64,000 nucleotides of DNA, taken from NCBI GenBank assembly GCA_007922195.1, contig ML681996.1, forward strand, positions 18,056,135-18,120,134, read 5' to 3'. This document shows positions 53,060 to 64,000 of the stretch, in pieces. Each line of letters starts with the position of its first letter. Position 1 is the first letter of the stretch. Origin of the DNA: Podocnemis expansa (taxonomy: Eukaryota > Chordata > Testudines > Podocnemididae). The translations under genes were made by a program, and so were the position numbers. The notes beneath the pieces were generated by a model. The model worked only from the letters and a program-made list of their open reading frames with translations. It ran no database searches and was not told where the DNA came from.

Positions 53060-53570
53060 GGCTATGTTTACAATTAGATTGTTAAATCAATTTAACTTAA
53101 ATCAATCTAACTAAATTGAAATAAAAATAATTAAAACAAAATAAGTTAAATCCAAATAACATGGCCACACTGGAAACCCAAATTGAACTAGCATGTCCAT
53201 GGACAGTACTTGCTAGTTTGATTTATGAGAGGGGCACCATGGAAAGTGTAGCAAGATGGCCCCCAAGAAGGACTATCCAATATATAGAAAGAGGAAGGCA
53301 CCCTGGGAGGAAGAAGGTCAAACTGCGTTTAATCAAAATAATGGTTAAATTGAAATAACATGTCTACACTGCATTATTTTGATAGAACAGTTTCGATTTA
53401 ACCGTCTTTTTGATATAAAACCAGGTTTTATTATTTTGAAATGACTGTTCCATATTTCAAAATGAGGGAGCTCCTCATGTCAAAATAAGGAGACCTAGTG
53501 TAGAGACGCACTATTTTAAATCAAAATAATCATCATTATTTTGATTTAAAGTGTAAGCGTAGACATAGAC
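53060..53570. mobile_element. Harbinger-type MITE, TSD TTA
   Basis: Ends GGCTATGTTTACAAT and AAGCGTAGACATAGAC are inverted repeats, flanked by TTA on both sides (53057-53059 and 53571-53573). The arms are TAAATCAATTTAACTTAAAT-like words; the centre has the same GGCACCATGG..AAGATGG word block seen in the element at 36987 and at 40220-40260. Confidence 0.87.
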
Positions 53571-53740
53571 TTAATCATCAGCAGAACAAGAAGTAGGACT
53601 GATTAGAGCTGCAGGTTCTATATTTTTATATTGTTTGAGTGCAGTTACCAAAAATATATAAGTTGCACTTTCACTGTAAAGAAATTGCACAACAGTACTT
53701 GTAAGAAATGAATTGAAAAATACTATTTCTTTGTTTTTTT

Positions 53741-53780
53741 GTTTTGTTTTGTTTTGTTTTGTTTTGTTTTGTTTTGTTTT
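53741..53780 (+). repeat. (GTTTT)8 microsatellite
   Basis: Eight perfect GTTTT units. The reverse strand gives a false Lys/Thr/Asn-rich open frame. Confidence 0.97.
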
Positions 53781-54467
53781 ACAATGCAAGTATTTATAAT
53801 ATCGATAGTAATATCAATGGAACACTGTTGTAATTGAAATAAATAAACCTGAAGAATGTGGAGAAAAATCCAAAAAAATTTATAATAATTTAAATTGGTA
53901 TTTTATTATTTTAAGTAGGATTAAAACTGCAAGTAATCAAAACTTCTTTGTAAAGTCTAATTTGTTTTGCATTAATCGCTTGTGTTAGCTGTGACTGATC
54001 GTCAACACTATTTTAAAAATAGTGTTCCATATTTTCACAGTTTTTCATTTGTAAAGAATATTCTGCCATACTAAAACCAGGATGAAATTGGTTAAAATAA
54101 TGAAAAAATCACAAATAAGAAGAAAAATTCAATATATGAATTTTACTATAGGATAATTACAATTTTGGATTTTTTTATGTACAAAGTTATTCTCTCTTTC
54201 TCTTTCTCATTCTCAAGCTAGTAGTCTTTCCAGAAATCCTAGTCTGCATATGCTCGTATAACTTTCTTCAGAAGTATTCTCACTCATGTTGAGCTTCTTG
54301 CTGTCTTGGAGGTAGTCCAACTTTGAAAATAAGCACTCTGCATAAATAGCTCTAGGGGGCACACTCAAAGCTTGCAGTGCCACTTTGCTGAAGTTGAGGA
54401 GGGTGTTTTGATGACTGTTCTAAAAGCCAGCATATCTAGTTTCACATTGTTAAGGTTAGGCATGTTT

Positions 54468-55133
54468 ATATATGATGGGAAGCTGGATATGAGTCAGCAG
54501 TGTGCTCTTGCTGCCAAAAAGGCCAATGGCATACTGGGCTGCATCAGAAGAAGTGTTACCAGCAGATCAAGGGATGTGATCATTCCCCTCTATTCTGCAC
54601 TAGTGAGGCCACATCTGGAATACTGTGTCCAGTTTTGGGCTCCCCACTACAAAAAGGACATGGACAAATTAGAGAGAGTCCAGAGGAGGGCAACCAAAAT
54701 GATCAAAGGGCTGGAGCACAAGCCCTATGAAGAAAGACTGAAGGAACTAGGCTTATTTAGCCTGCAGAAGAGAAGACTGAGGGGGGATTTGATAGCAACC
54801 TTCAACTACTTGAAGGGTTGCTCCAAGGAGGAGGGAGCTCGACTGTTCTCGGTAGTAACAGAGGGCAGAACGAGAAGCAATGGCTTCAAGTTACAGCTGG
54901 GGCGGTCCAGGCTGGATATTAGGAAAAACTTCCTTACTAGGCGAGTGGTGAAGCATTGGAATAAGTTGCCTAGGGAGGTGGTGGAATCTCCATCTCTGGA
55001 GGTGTTCAAGTCCCAGCTGGACAAAACACTGACTGGGATGATCTAATGGGAGTGGTCCTGCTTTTTTTGGCAGGGGGTTGGACTAGATGACCTCGTGGGG
55101 TCCCTTCCAACCCTATGATTCTATGATTCTATG
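54468..55133 (+). mobile_element. CR1 LINE 3' end, youngest copy
   Basis: It starts inside ORF2 ([18 protein letters not shown]) and runs through [49 protein letters not shown] and a final LDKTLTGMI to a stop at 55044-55046. Then comes the short 3' UTR (GTTGGACTAGATGACCTCGT, TCCCTTCCAACCC) and the diagnostic ATTCTATG repeats that prime CR1 reverse transcription. There is no stop or frameshift across some 190 codons, unlike the other CR1 copies, so it is relatively recent. It is 5' truncated and interrupts the hAT relic. Confidence 0.95.
54480..55046 (+). pseudogene. CR1 ORF2 C-terminal fragment, frame intact
   Basis: The open frame covers the part of CR1 ORF2 after the reverse-transcriptase palm (the thumb and C-terminal region), ending at its natural stop. 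The apparent start codons upstream (54372) belong to flanking sequence, so no protein of this exact form is expected. It lacks the endonuclease and catalytic RT motifs and cannot act alone. Confidence 0.88.
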
Positions 55134-56300
55134 TCAAAATTTCCCCTTCCATATTTTAGTGGCAAATGGTTGGTACACTCTAGCATAACAACAGTTGACT
55201 GCTGTAAAACTCCACTTGAAAAAATGGATGCAAAACCTGGATGACATTGGAAAATAACAACAAAAACAACAACTTTGGCACCAAACACTTTGAGTGCAGA
55301 TTATCAGTCATAGTTGTCTCCCATTTCTCTCTGAATGTTGTGTTGAAGGTTTTGACCACTCTTGGTTTTCTTGTGTTCCATTATCTGAAGGATTTCCAGG
55401 AACAGCTCAGTTTTCTCACCATATGTTTGTCCTGTAGCTTTTCAGTTCAGTTTAGATTTTGGTTCAGGGTCTGGTAAACATCTGTGTTGGCAATAGTTAG
55501 AGAAATCCCCATTGTCTTCAATGTGTCATGCAATAATTCCAAGTTTTCAATAATGCCCAGAATCTGAGAGGCCTTGTGGTCATTTACCACTCTTTTCAGA
55601 GTTTCAGTTTTAGAACCAACAAACTCATGAAGATCTAGGAGACATATTAGCATAGATCATGCATTATGTACATGACAGGCAGTGAATTGCAAGCTCATCC
55701 ACCAACATGGCACAATAGGGATAGGTAATTGGCATTTGGCTGTGCACTCATCTCTTACTACATAAAACAGACTTACTTCTTCAGATGTTTGAAAATGGCC
55801 CCAAATCTAGTGATACAAGATGTCTTTCATTTCTTCTCCAGCAGTAGCTGCTGACTTTACAGTGTTAATCAAATGAGCAGGACAGTTAATACGTAGAAGC
55901 TCTGGTTCCTGATTGAGTTTAATATCCCTGGAAGTTGAGCTATATAGGAAGCATAATCTCTGTTAGTTGTATTCACATTTTCCCAAGTCAGTTAGTACAT
56001 CTATAACATGTCAGTAATTGGTGCATCAACAAAATAGGTGTCAGCAGGGGGCATGAATGTTATATCAGTACAAAACAATGCAGGTTTATTTTCTTTGAGA
56101 TCATAGAAAGAAAACCAAAGGTCAAGAATCACATGATCTAAAGCCACATTTCCAGTAATTCATTCCGTCAGTTGAGCTACTGAGGCACTGTCATTTTCCT
56201 TTAGGTATTTATGAATGAAGTTGTTTGCATTAGGAAAGATTTCTGTTGCAGAAAGTCACTAATAAGACTGTGCAGTTGACAATGGTTGTCCAGAAAAAAA

Positions 56301-56323
56301 AAAGAGAGAGAGAGAGAGAGAGC
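56301..56323 (+). repeat. (GA)n microsatellite
   Basis: Eleven or so GA units following an A-run, inside the hAT relic. Confidence 0.9.
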
Positions 56324-56620
56324 AAGTACATATCCATTGACACAATCATGCTATGTCCCCTCTTTTATTAAAGCTCTTGGGAAAGCTCCTGGTATTGACT
56401 GTTTATCCCAAAACTCACTATTATCTTTAACCTTCTTGTGCAGTTTGATTTCAACATGTTCTTTTATTCTGTCAGTATAATCACTGACCTTAATGCTGCA
56501 GCATTTTCAGACCAATGCATCCTCTTCTCTTTCATCTTTATATTTATCACAGATTTCTCAGCACCAATTTTCTTGTTGGTATTCAGGTGTAGAATATACA
56601 TTTTCATTCAATGTTTCCCT

Positions 56621-57671
56621 TTTTTGCCTTATCTTTATGGAGGCTTGATTGTTTAAATTTGGTGCTACACTAAATGGATGTGAACAAATATACAAGCATC
56701 ATCTCTTTCAGATAATCATAGCATGATATTAATTCTGTATTTTTTTTCTTTGCACCTCAGTTGTGTATGTTCAGTGTTTTATACTGCAGAACTGCTTCAG
56801 TCACAGAGAAGCAGGACACAGCAATCGAGTGAAGTGTTAGGGTTTAACAAAAATAAATACCTCAAAAAAGTACTGAGTGTCTTGATAAACCTGCACAAAT
56901 CAGGAAGAAACAAACTCCTTTAATAAAAAATAAAATCTTGTAATTTTTTGATGAAATTTGGTAAAAACTGAAAGCTGTTTATAAAATATGATTATTGCAA
57001 GTTTATTTTCAGGTATGTGCACCTTTGTAGAATTAATCACTTATAAGTGAATTTGCTTTGATATATAGAACTATATCACTTTAAAGGAATGGAATGTATG
57101 TCCATACCAGCGAATTGAACAGAAAACAGACTGATTTTCTTGTTCATAAAAGTTTTATGCTACATATAAAATTTAACTGCTTCTGATGATTAGTGGCAAC
57201 ACAAAATTCATCCCAAACAAGACACGTATGTTAAGAGTTAGCCATAGAAAACTTAAAGGATATAGAGAGAGTTCATAGGAATACAGGAATTGCTTTGTAA
57301 TCACCATCTGTAATTGATAGGACAAAGATGAGGAAGCAGAATGCACTTTGAAAATATATCTGTGGACTTGACTTAATGATGAATTAATTGACAATATCCT
57401 TGGTCATTCTAACAGTTATAAATGGTCTAGCTATGCACATATGACTACTAAATTATTCTTTATTTAGACATAACATGATATATAGAGAGATCAATATTCA
57501 TGTTGCTGGGCAGTTCTAAGCAGTTATAGAATAATAGAGCAACTGCTCCCTATGGATTGCTCAGCTGGAAAGCTATTCCATTGAATTAAGTGGTGTAAAT
57601 CACAGAGAAAACTGGAATGAAAATACCATTTTTTTCTGTTTTTTTTATTTTCAAATTTTGGATGCTGGTCC
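56621..57671. other. Unassigned AT-rich stretch
   Basis: No repeat or exon-like segment recognised. Confidence 0.35.
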
Positions 57672-57800
57672 TACCTCAAAAAAGCAAGGAGTCCTGTGAC
57701 ACTTAAAGACTAACAAATTTATTTATTGCATGAGCTTTCATAGGAGAAAATCCTACTTTCTTTGAAGATGCTTTGAAGATGGGGGAGCTTAAGTATCTCA
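57672..57800 (-). repeat. PLE 3' tail fragment
   Basis: AAGCAAGGAGTCCTGTGACA, then TTAAAGACTAACAAATTTAT, GCATGAGCTTTCATAGGAGA, and CTTTGAAGATGGGGGAGCTT, i.e. the PLE tail read backwards. Nothing coding is attached. Confidence 0.82.
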
Positions 57801-58273
57801 GTGATGGTAAAGATGCTTAATTTTCTGAATGGTAACCCAGGTTACAGATGTTCTATTGCTACATACTCCCTCCTACTCTCCCTCTATAGATAGAGGAGAG
57901 GAATAGCAGATAGAGACACCGAGTGAGCACCCAGTCACCACCTCACCTCAAGCTACAAGAAGCAAGACCCCATTGCTCCCAAGAGCAGCCTTTAAAAACA
58001 CCACCACTTGGGAACAGCAGAAGTGCCAGGAGCAGAATACCACCAAAGGCAAGAGAACAGACCTAGATGGGACAAGTTTTGCTGATTACTTTTGTGACAG
58101 AGCAAGGAAAATTGACAGATGGTCACTAGTTGGAAAGAAGGGGAGAACTCATTTGAATTGAAGGAGGAGGGAAAGAGGGCCATGCAGCAGTTCAAAGAGA
58201 TTTTTTCATTTATTTAACCGTGAAGATGATTGAAAAGAGGCAAGGGGCAAATTATAACAAACCAAAAAAGGAG

Positions 58274-58322
<49 letters not shown>

Positions 58323-58421
58323 TTATTTATTTTATTCAAATACAAAACATGAGGATTATTAGTAAATGCAAACATGAGTTTAAGATGAGGACTAAAATTC
58401 TAATAAAAGCTAAATTTTAAC
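57801..58421. other. Unassigned, with (TTA)n microsatellite
   Basis: Besides the microsatellite at 58275-58322, the segment 57900-58200 has overlapping short open frames on both strands but nothing I can identify. Confidence 0.35.
58275..58322 (+). repeat. (TTA)n microsatellite
   Basis: About 16 TTA units; it creates a false poly-Tyr open frame. Confidence 0.97.
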
Positions 58422-59393
58422 CAGGGGTTAAAGTATAATTTGGTGGCCCTCCAATACTCATCCCCTGAACCCACCCCTGCCTGAATAGCCACCCCCCACA
58501 AACACACCCCAGCAGTCCCCCCCCCCCAGCAAGGCCCTTACCTTGGCTGTTTGGAGGCTGGCTGACCAGCTGGAAGCTGCTTCTGGCCACAACTGCTCCA
58601 TCCTGTGGAAGAATTTCGTAGCTGAGACCTGACAGCACTGAAACACAGATGGCTTAGTGGGCCAGGGGGTCGGGTTGTAAAAGAATGCACTCAAAGATAA
58701 ATGGAATGTCATTAAGAATGCTGTGATAAAGGGCAAGCCTAAGGTATTTTGACTGGTGCCTCGCTGTACCCCCCTTGTGCCAAACAACAAATATCATTGA
58801 CACATAACCATCCTGCCTTATCATACTGGTACAAACTGCCTCAATCCTTTTGCTATTATTTTGTTATTTGAGATTCTTACCCCTCCTGACCCTGGTCCCT
58901 TTTATGGAATAATGTTAGCCTGTACCAATAAGAAAATGTTAGATTTTATTACTGTTACCTTATGTATATGCATATATGTTAATGTTGCTGATAAAATATC
59001 AAAGATTCTGTAAAGCATCATGGGGTGGAGACCAGCACCTACTGCTCTCCCCACTGGTGTTTTCTTTTACTTATCTGTAATAAACTATTAGCTATTTGAT
59101 TCTACACTCAAGTTGGGTTCAACTGTTGTTTTTCCTTTGACAATCCTGCAGTGGGGAGATTCACAAACTCCCCGCCTGCTGCAGCTCTCTGTGGGCTGGG
59201 CTTAAAAAGGAGCAGGGTTTAAGGTGGAGCCACTGCAACTCTGTGTTCCAGCTGCTTGTGCTATTGGGGGGAGAGGGGCAGAACACAGGATTCTCGAGTG
59301 TTCCTCATTTTTAGGGGACCCAGAATGCTGCCTGCCTAAAAATAGGGGCCCTGGAACTGTGTTCTGGTGCGTTCCCCCTTACTTTAACCCCTG
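58422..59393 (+). mobile_element. hAT-type element, CAGGGGTTAAAGTA ends, containing an LTR
   Basis: Ends CAGGGGTTAAAGTATAATTT and TACTTTAACCCCTG are the best-preserved termini of this family. Flanks ATTTTAAC (58414-58421) and ATTTTTAAC (from 59394) agree except for one extra T. The interior is split by a 539-bp LTR at 58604-59142; without it the element is about 430 bp. Confidence 0.85.
58604..59142 (+). mobile_element. Solo LTR of an endogenous retrovirus, TSD ATCC
   Basis: The unit begins TGTGGAAGAATTTCG and ends TTTTTCCTTTGACA, and ATCC stands on both sides (58600-58603 and 59143-59146). A polyadenylation signal AATAAA is at 59079-59084, about 58 bases before the 3' edge, where an R-U5 boundary would place it. 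A GATAAAATA box lies near 58993. No internal viral genes are present, so the provirus was reduced to one LTR by recombination. Confidence 0.75.
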
Positions 59394-60083
59394 ATTTTTA
59401 ACCCAGGTCTTCTCTGGTTTTAAAACACTGGGGAAGTTAAGGGTTAGCATATCCTGCAAGGAAAATTAGCTTCAGAATAATAACATACCTGATCTCCATG
59501 TGAATTCAGTGTGAGTACTCACACAGCTAAGCTTAAGCAGTGTTGGAAGGGCTGAGGCCATATGCAATAAAACATATAACTGTGCCAGCTGAGAGTGATG
59601 TCAAGTACTTCAAAAAGTGGGAAATTAAGATCAGGCAGACTAAATAAATGTTGACCTGTATTAATTTTCTTGTTGGTGTTGCAGAAATTTAGTCCCCATA
59701 CAATTCCCATGGAAATCAACAGAAAGATTCCCACTAACCTCAGTGAGAGTTGCATGTGAATATTTTTATGTATCTGAGAAGTGTCATAACGAAGAAGTTT
59801 AATGTTGAATAAAAATATATATTGTTTACTGCAAACAGGGTTTCAAAAGGTCATAATTTGTTGAGTTTATACAGAGTTAGAAATGTAATACAAAACAACG
59901 TAACATACCATTTATTATGCAAACAGTTCCTTTGGTTTAGTGGTGGCAGCTTGTAAAAAGGTAGCCCCCATGGCTGCTGAATCTGCTTGTCTGGTCCAAC
60001 CCTGTTATTATTATTTCTAATCTTTTGATCCTTACCAGGTTCCTCTACAGGCCTATGGGACACTTTAATCAAATATCTGGAAA

Positions 60084-60122
<39 letters not shown>

Positions 60123-60639
60123 TAATAATAGCCTCCCCATATGACTGTGTGATTCTGTGTAAAGAATAGTTGATTGGTTCCAGCACTGCATACACAGGAT
60201 TAAACTAATGGATTCAGTGTTTACAAGGAATACAATTTCATATGCATAAGAGAAAGCACACCATATCAATCTATAAACTGAAATGAAGAAATATTTTTAA
60301 CTCCCACCCTTGTATTCACTGCATTCCCCCCCCCCCTTGTTTCCTTAATTTTCCTTCTGAGGAAACAAACAAATCATATTCTATGTCATTTAAAATTTGC
60401 TTATTGTCTTTTAAATTTATGTGCTGCTTAGAGCTGAAAAAAGAAATGTTAAAGAGTGAATTGGAATATGTTTGGAAGTCATTTACTTATACCATAAAAT
60501 TAGCAAAGAAAATGAATAATTCTGGGTCATTAACAGTATGTATACCTGATTTCCTATAAAATTGTAAGGTTCCATTTCATAGTAAATGAACAATATTCAG
60601 TAGAAGACTGGTGATCTGAAGCTAATGCCTACCTCTTAA
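59394..60639. other. Unassigned, with (AAT)n microsatellite
   Basis: Apart from 60088-60121 ((AAT)n) and an 11-C run near 60326, nothing is recognised. Confidence 0.35.
60088..60121 (+). repeat. (AAT)n microsatellite
   Basis: About 11 AAT units; the reverse strand gives a false poly-Leu or poly-Tyr frame. Confidence 0.96.
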
Positions 60640-60866
60640 CCAGTATTTTACTTCTGTAGATCTCAAAGCATTTCACAAAAGAGGTGAATATCGTTATCCC
60701 CATTTTTATTAATGAGGAAACAGGAGCACAGAGAAGTGAAATGAAGTGTCCATGGTTAAGCAGCAGTTGAATGGCAGAGCTGAGAATAACACCCACATCT
60801 TCTGAGTCTCAATCTGATACCTTACCCACTATCACTCTACCTCTCAACAAACGTATGGATTGCTTA
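60640..60866 (-). repeat. MIR/CORE-SINE-like fragment, minus strand
   Basis: TCTCAAAGCATTTCACAAAA, ATCGTTATCCCCATTTTTAT, GAGGAAACAGGAGCACAGAG, then AGCAGTTGAATGGCAGAGCT and ACCCACATCTTCTGAGTCTC: the reverse complement of the core and tRNA-side of MIR-type SINEs in the usual order. Ends abut the next hAT element's duplication. Confidence 0.75.
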
Positions 60867-60874
60867 GTTTACAG

Positions 60875-61666
60875 CGGGGGTGTTAAACTCATTCAGTGTG
60901 GTGGGCCACACTGGAGGGCAGGACACCTGATAAGGGACATGCATCTGCATAGGCTCCCCAACCCTTCCTCTGCCACATGCAGAGCAGCATGGGCTCCCCT
61001 CCCCTATCCCACAGACTTGGACACCTTCTCTTTTCCCCGCTCTGTAAGGTCCCCTCCACCACAGTGGCGCCTAGACCCTCTCCTGATAGGCAGCTCCTGT
61101 ACACCCTTTCCCCTTCTCTTTCCACTTCCCCTACCATGTGGCAGCAGGCAATCAGTCTGTTGCAATGACAGCCATAGGCAGGCTGGCTTCTACCCATCCC
61201 TCTCCCCACCCACTCACTGTCAGTCGGTCAGCATTCTGGCCTTTGTTTGGGCTGAGTCTTGGCTGGCCTTTGAGTTGCTCATTCCCACATGGGCCCCTGC
61301 TACTTTTTCCTTTCCTATTTGTGATTTGTGCAATCACATTAGCACGCTGGCTGACTGACAGTGAACAATTGAGGGAGGAGGCAGAGCGGGGACTCTCCAG
61401 GAGCTCAGCCCAATCTGCTGTGACTGAGACTCTGATTGGCTGGCGGACCACAGCAGAGCTGAGCTGGGATTGGTTGGAGTGCTTCTCGGATCATGTGAGT
61501 GAGACAGAAGCATGCTTAGTCCTGCTCTGCCAGTGGCAGCCTTTCTTTGCTGTTTGCTGCTGCTGCAGAGAGCTCCCAGGCACAGTCCAGGCAGCAGCTT
61601 CGTGGGCCAGATCAGTGCCATAGATGGGCTGTATCCAGCCCGTGGGCCATAACTTTGACACCCCTG
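60875..61666. mobile_element. hAT-type element, perfect 8-bp TSD
   Basis: GTTTACAG occurs at 60867-60874 and 61667-61674. The element starts CGGGGGTGTTAAACTC and ends ACTTTGACACCCCTG, inverted repeats of the CAGGGGTGTCAAACTC type. It is a sister of the element at 29299-30128. The 792-bp GC-rich interior has open frames up to 195 codons, but the frames of the two copies do not match each other and show no domain. Confidence 0.92.
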
Positions 61667-61674
61667 GTTTACAG

Positions 61675-63868
61675 CAATGCTGATAGCTGATGCCACTGAT
61701 CAAGGGCCCAACATTATCTAGACATGAAAACATACTACCTAGTCCATTTCCTTGAAATGTTGTGTATGAGAAGAGAGAATTTGTGCTGGTGGGTATGGCT
61801 CTAGGAATGAGGAAATCCCTCAGTTAACACCCTTGGCAAGAAAGAAAAAGATATGATTAAAAAAAAAAAAGAAAATAAATTACCTCAAAAGCCTAACCAG
61901 ATTGCATTGGGAACCAAGAAACATTCACTCATCTTTCACATACCACATGGACTAAACATAAGACACAAGAAGGATGAGCCAAAGTCCAGTCCTGTTGTGG
62001 GCTTACAGAGGTTTCTGAGATTGTTTTTCTGCCTATGCACTTGACCAAAGACTCACCCTTGTGACTTGGGTACATCTCTAAAATTGTTCTTTGTATATAT
62101 AGGAAAGGTTTAAACTATGTTTTATATAATATTTCATTTTTCCTCGAAGTGTGACATCGGTTAGAAACAATCAAGGAACAAACTGAAAGGACATCTGAAG
62201 TCTCTAAAGACTAAGTATGTCTGATTTCATGGAATAGATGCATATTTTTAATGTCTGAATATCAGATTCTATAAATGACTTTAAACCTCTTGCATTGCAT
62301 GAAAGACATATTTTGACAGTCCATTATTGAGAATAACTCTATACCAGATAGGGTGTTTTTCTAAATATTTAATCACCAGCTCTGGAAACTGAGCCAATGG
62401 ATCTTTGCTTTTTACTTAATATTCTTTATTTAAAAGACCTTGTGTCTTTGCCTTTACAAAAGTGAGAGTCCCATGATTAAATATGCATGCAACAGAAGCT
62501 AGAAATAAAGAATTTGAAAGGACATTCACTGATGATTTAATTGGCCTGAGCACTTCACAAGTATTTCTGTAGGGTATTCTAATTACTCTGGTACTGGAAA
62601 AGTTTGTGACTGTTGTATAATGACTTTTTTTCTTCCTTGAGAAACTTTCTCCCTCCTTCTTTGTCTTTGTTTCTTTTATGTCAGTAATAAAAACCAGTCA
62701 AATGAATGTTATAAAGGTTTGGTTTGATTTAATAAGTTATTGAAGGTAGAGAATTTCAAGTCTAAAAGTATTCTCAGAGGAAAGAAGTAGATCATAAGTA
62801 GTCAAAGAATGACCAAAGAAAGATCTTGAAGGGAAAATGTTTGAAGGAAAGGTGTGGGGTTTTTTTGGTTTTGTTTTTTTTAGATTTAAGCATTTTGCAG
62901 TTTAATTGAGGGTCATTGAACTGGATCAGATGACTGTAACAAATCCACACCAAGGGTGTGTTCAGAAAGCCCAGGCTAAGACCACTGGAGCCGCAGTACC
63001 TGAAGGGAGAAGAGGGCTTGTAAGGCAGGCTGATTTTACCCCCAGGCCTGCTACGCCATGGAGGACAGACCTTATGTGGAATGAGTTGGGGGAGTACTCT
63101 GCCACACAATCTATGTGTTTCTTTCAACCAAAGTCAAGAATGATTACAGTTGAATCTGAGCTATCAAAAAGGAAAACATCCATCAATGATCTATTATCTG
63201 GATTTAACAAGCCTTGCTCTCTTTCAAATAGGTCTGTGGATCGTAGGTTAGGAACTTTAGTGCTTAGCAGCTGTTTTGTCTAGATATCAGGAAAAAAATC
63301 AAAACAAGAAGACTGACTGTCATATAGCCAAAACTTTAGCAACCCTTAAAAGTAAATAAAACATACTAAAATTGCTCTAGCTGCGGATTTATAACTGGTG
63401 TGAATACAAAGTCACTCACCTTTATATTAGGTATTTTGGATGAGATTCAAAACTACTATCTTGTATCCATGGTGGTCACCAGTGAATGTGCCCCATTTTT
63501 TTCTTAAAGGTTCCTCTAAAACAATTGAGAATGATATATAAGTTGGGTTATTAGGGGAAAAATGGATTTTTCTAAAGGTGGCTAGAGATCTTTTTATTAT
63601 TAAACATGATATCAGAAAATATGGCTAACTACCTAAACCATTTCTCATGAAAATGTCATGTTTGTTTTCCATTCTGCTGCTACTTGACTAGCATCGTGTT
63701 GCAGTGTTTGAATAATTTAATGAGATTTGAGTAATATATTGTAGTTTAGTTCATGTGTATTTGAAACAGTTTCCTGTGAAAAATTTCAAACAGTGCAAAT
63801 GTCATGTTAGCATAGGCTATTGTCACTGGTGATGGTTATCATGTAAGAAAATTATGATAACACAATGT
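61675..63868. other. AT-rich stretch, nothing recognised
   Basis: No transposon family identified. The 125-codon open frame at 62906-63283 overlaps a 111-codon frame on the other strand; neither shows a domain. Confidence 0.35.
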
Positions 63869-64000
63869 GTAAGAATGGCCACACCAGGTCAGACCAATGG
63901 TCCAGTTAGCCCATTGTGTCTTTTTACAGTAGCCAATGCCAGAAGGTTCAAAGAGAATGAACAGAATATAGCAATCACCAAATGAACCAGTCCCTGCACC
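63869..64000 (+). repeat. Dispersed sauropsid repeat (cut by window edge)
   Basis: AAGAATGGCCACACCAGGTC, AGACCAATGGTCCAGTTAGC and CAATGCCAGAAGGTTC match a repeat I know as very common in turtle and crocodilian genomes (probably CR1-derived). The class is from memory and not tested. Confidence 0.7.

Larger units (their letters stand above)
54230..56620 (-). pseudogene. hAT-superfamily transposase-like relic, split by CR1
   Basis: The minus strand carries, near 54270-54370, [20 protein letters not shown] followed by KLDYLQDSKKLN. This is the C-terminal hAT dimerisation block (ALSVPASSA..ER.FS...). Before the CR1 insertion, 55447-55653 reads LHEFVGSKTETLKRVVNDHK, and 55840-55930 reads PELLRINCPAHLINTVKSAA, equivalent to the C.AHIL.N.V block of hAT-derived proteins. 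Near 56530-56620 a CDKYKDEREEDA stretch may be the N-terminal region. Stops are frequent. It could be an old transposon or a dead host gene derived from one. CR1 at 54468-55133 is a later insertion. Confidence 0.62.

Noticed and set aside
53571..53789. Open frame with KTKQN repeats
   Set aside because: Translation of the (GTTTT)8 microsatellite.
58220..58420. Open frame with a poly-Tyr run
   Set aside because: Translation of the (TTA)n microsatellite.
60771..61358. 195-codon open frame
   Set aside because: It runs from a SINE-like piece into a hAT element across the target duplication, so it cannot be an ancestral gene.

Overview
The window looks like non-coding sequence from a sauropsid vertebrate, most likely a turtle and perhaps a softshell; a crocodilian is not excluded. 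It has no operons, no compact genes and no rRNA or tRNA genes. It is AT-rich intergenic or intronic DNA packed with decayed transposons: CR1 LINE fragments, Penelope-like element (PLE) pieces with their 3' tail sequence, PIF/Harbinger-type MITEs with 3-bp target duplications, several hAT-type MITEs with 8-bp target duplications, a Ty3/gypsy pol relic, two LTR-like insertions, tRNA/CORE-SINE-like pieces and microsatellites. The species call rests on recognising repeat families from memory, not on a search.

Layout. 0-8 kb: a PLE on the minus strand runs off the left edge, followed by AT-rich sequence with splice-flanked candidate exons, a gypsy pol relic, a GC-rich element and a CR1 3' end. 8-15 kb: a PLE tail inverted dimer, a Harbinger MITE, a GC-rich hAT MITE with a perfect target duplication, the best PLE copy (RT 'YIDD' box, then GIY-YIG endonuclease), and another MITE. 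16-20 kb: a long inverted repeat, a decayed Harbinger transposase, a hAT MITE and a GC-rich hAT-family element with minisatellite content. 20-28 kb: a CR1 3' end, two abutting Harbinger MITEs sharing one TAA, and a three-layer nest of MITEs. 28-41 kb: CR1 fragments, a hAT element, PLE tail dimers, hAT and Harbinger MITEs, and a CR1 split by a MITE with a perfect GAT duplication. 41-51 kb: quiet AT-rich sequence, a GC-rich hAT element, then a CR1 relic on the minus strand carrying both a Harbinger and a hAT MITE. 51-64 kb: a GATA microsatellite with an assembly gap and an LTR-like insertion, a MITE, a hAT transposase relic split by CR1, a hAT element holding a solo LTR, a CORE-SINE-like piece and another hAT element.

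No intact gene was found. Nine short open segments on the plus strand have good splice signals and fall into three phase-compatible groups (1.3-3.3 kb, 8.1-13.9 kb, 34.3-43.1 kb). They could be exons of one host gene, a unitary pseudogene, or chance. The 8.1-kb segment has an in-frame TAG, so these are hypotheses only.

The most interesting structural signals are the recurrent head-to-head PLE tail dimers, the Harbinger transposase relic lying among MITEs with Harbinger-like termini, the nested insertions that give a relative chronology, and the minisatellite inside one hAT family.
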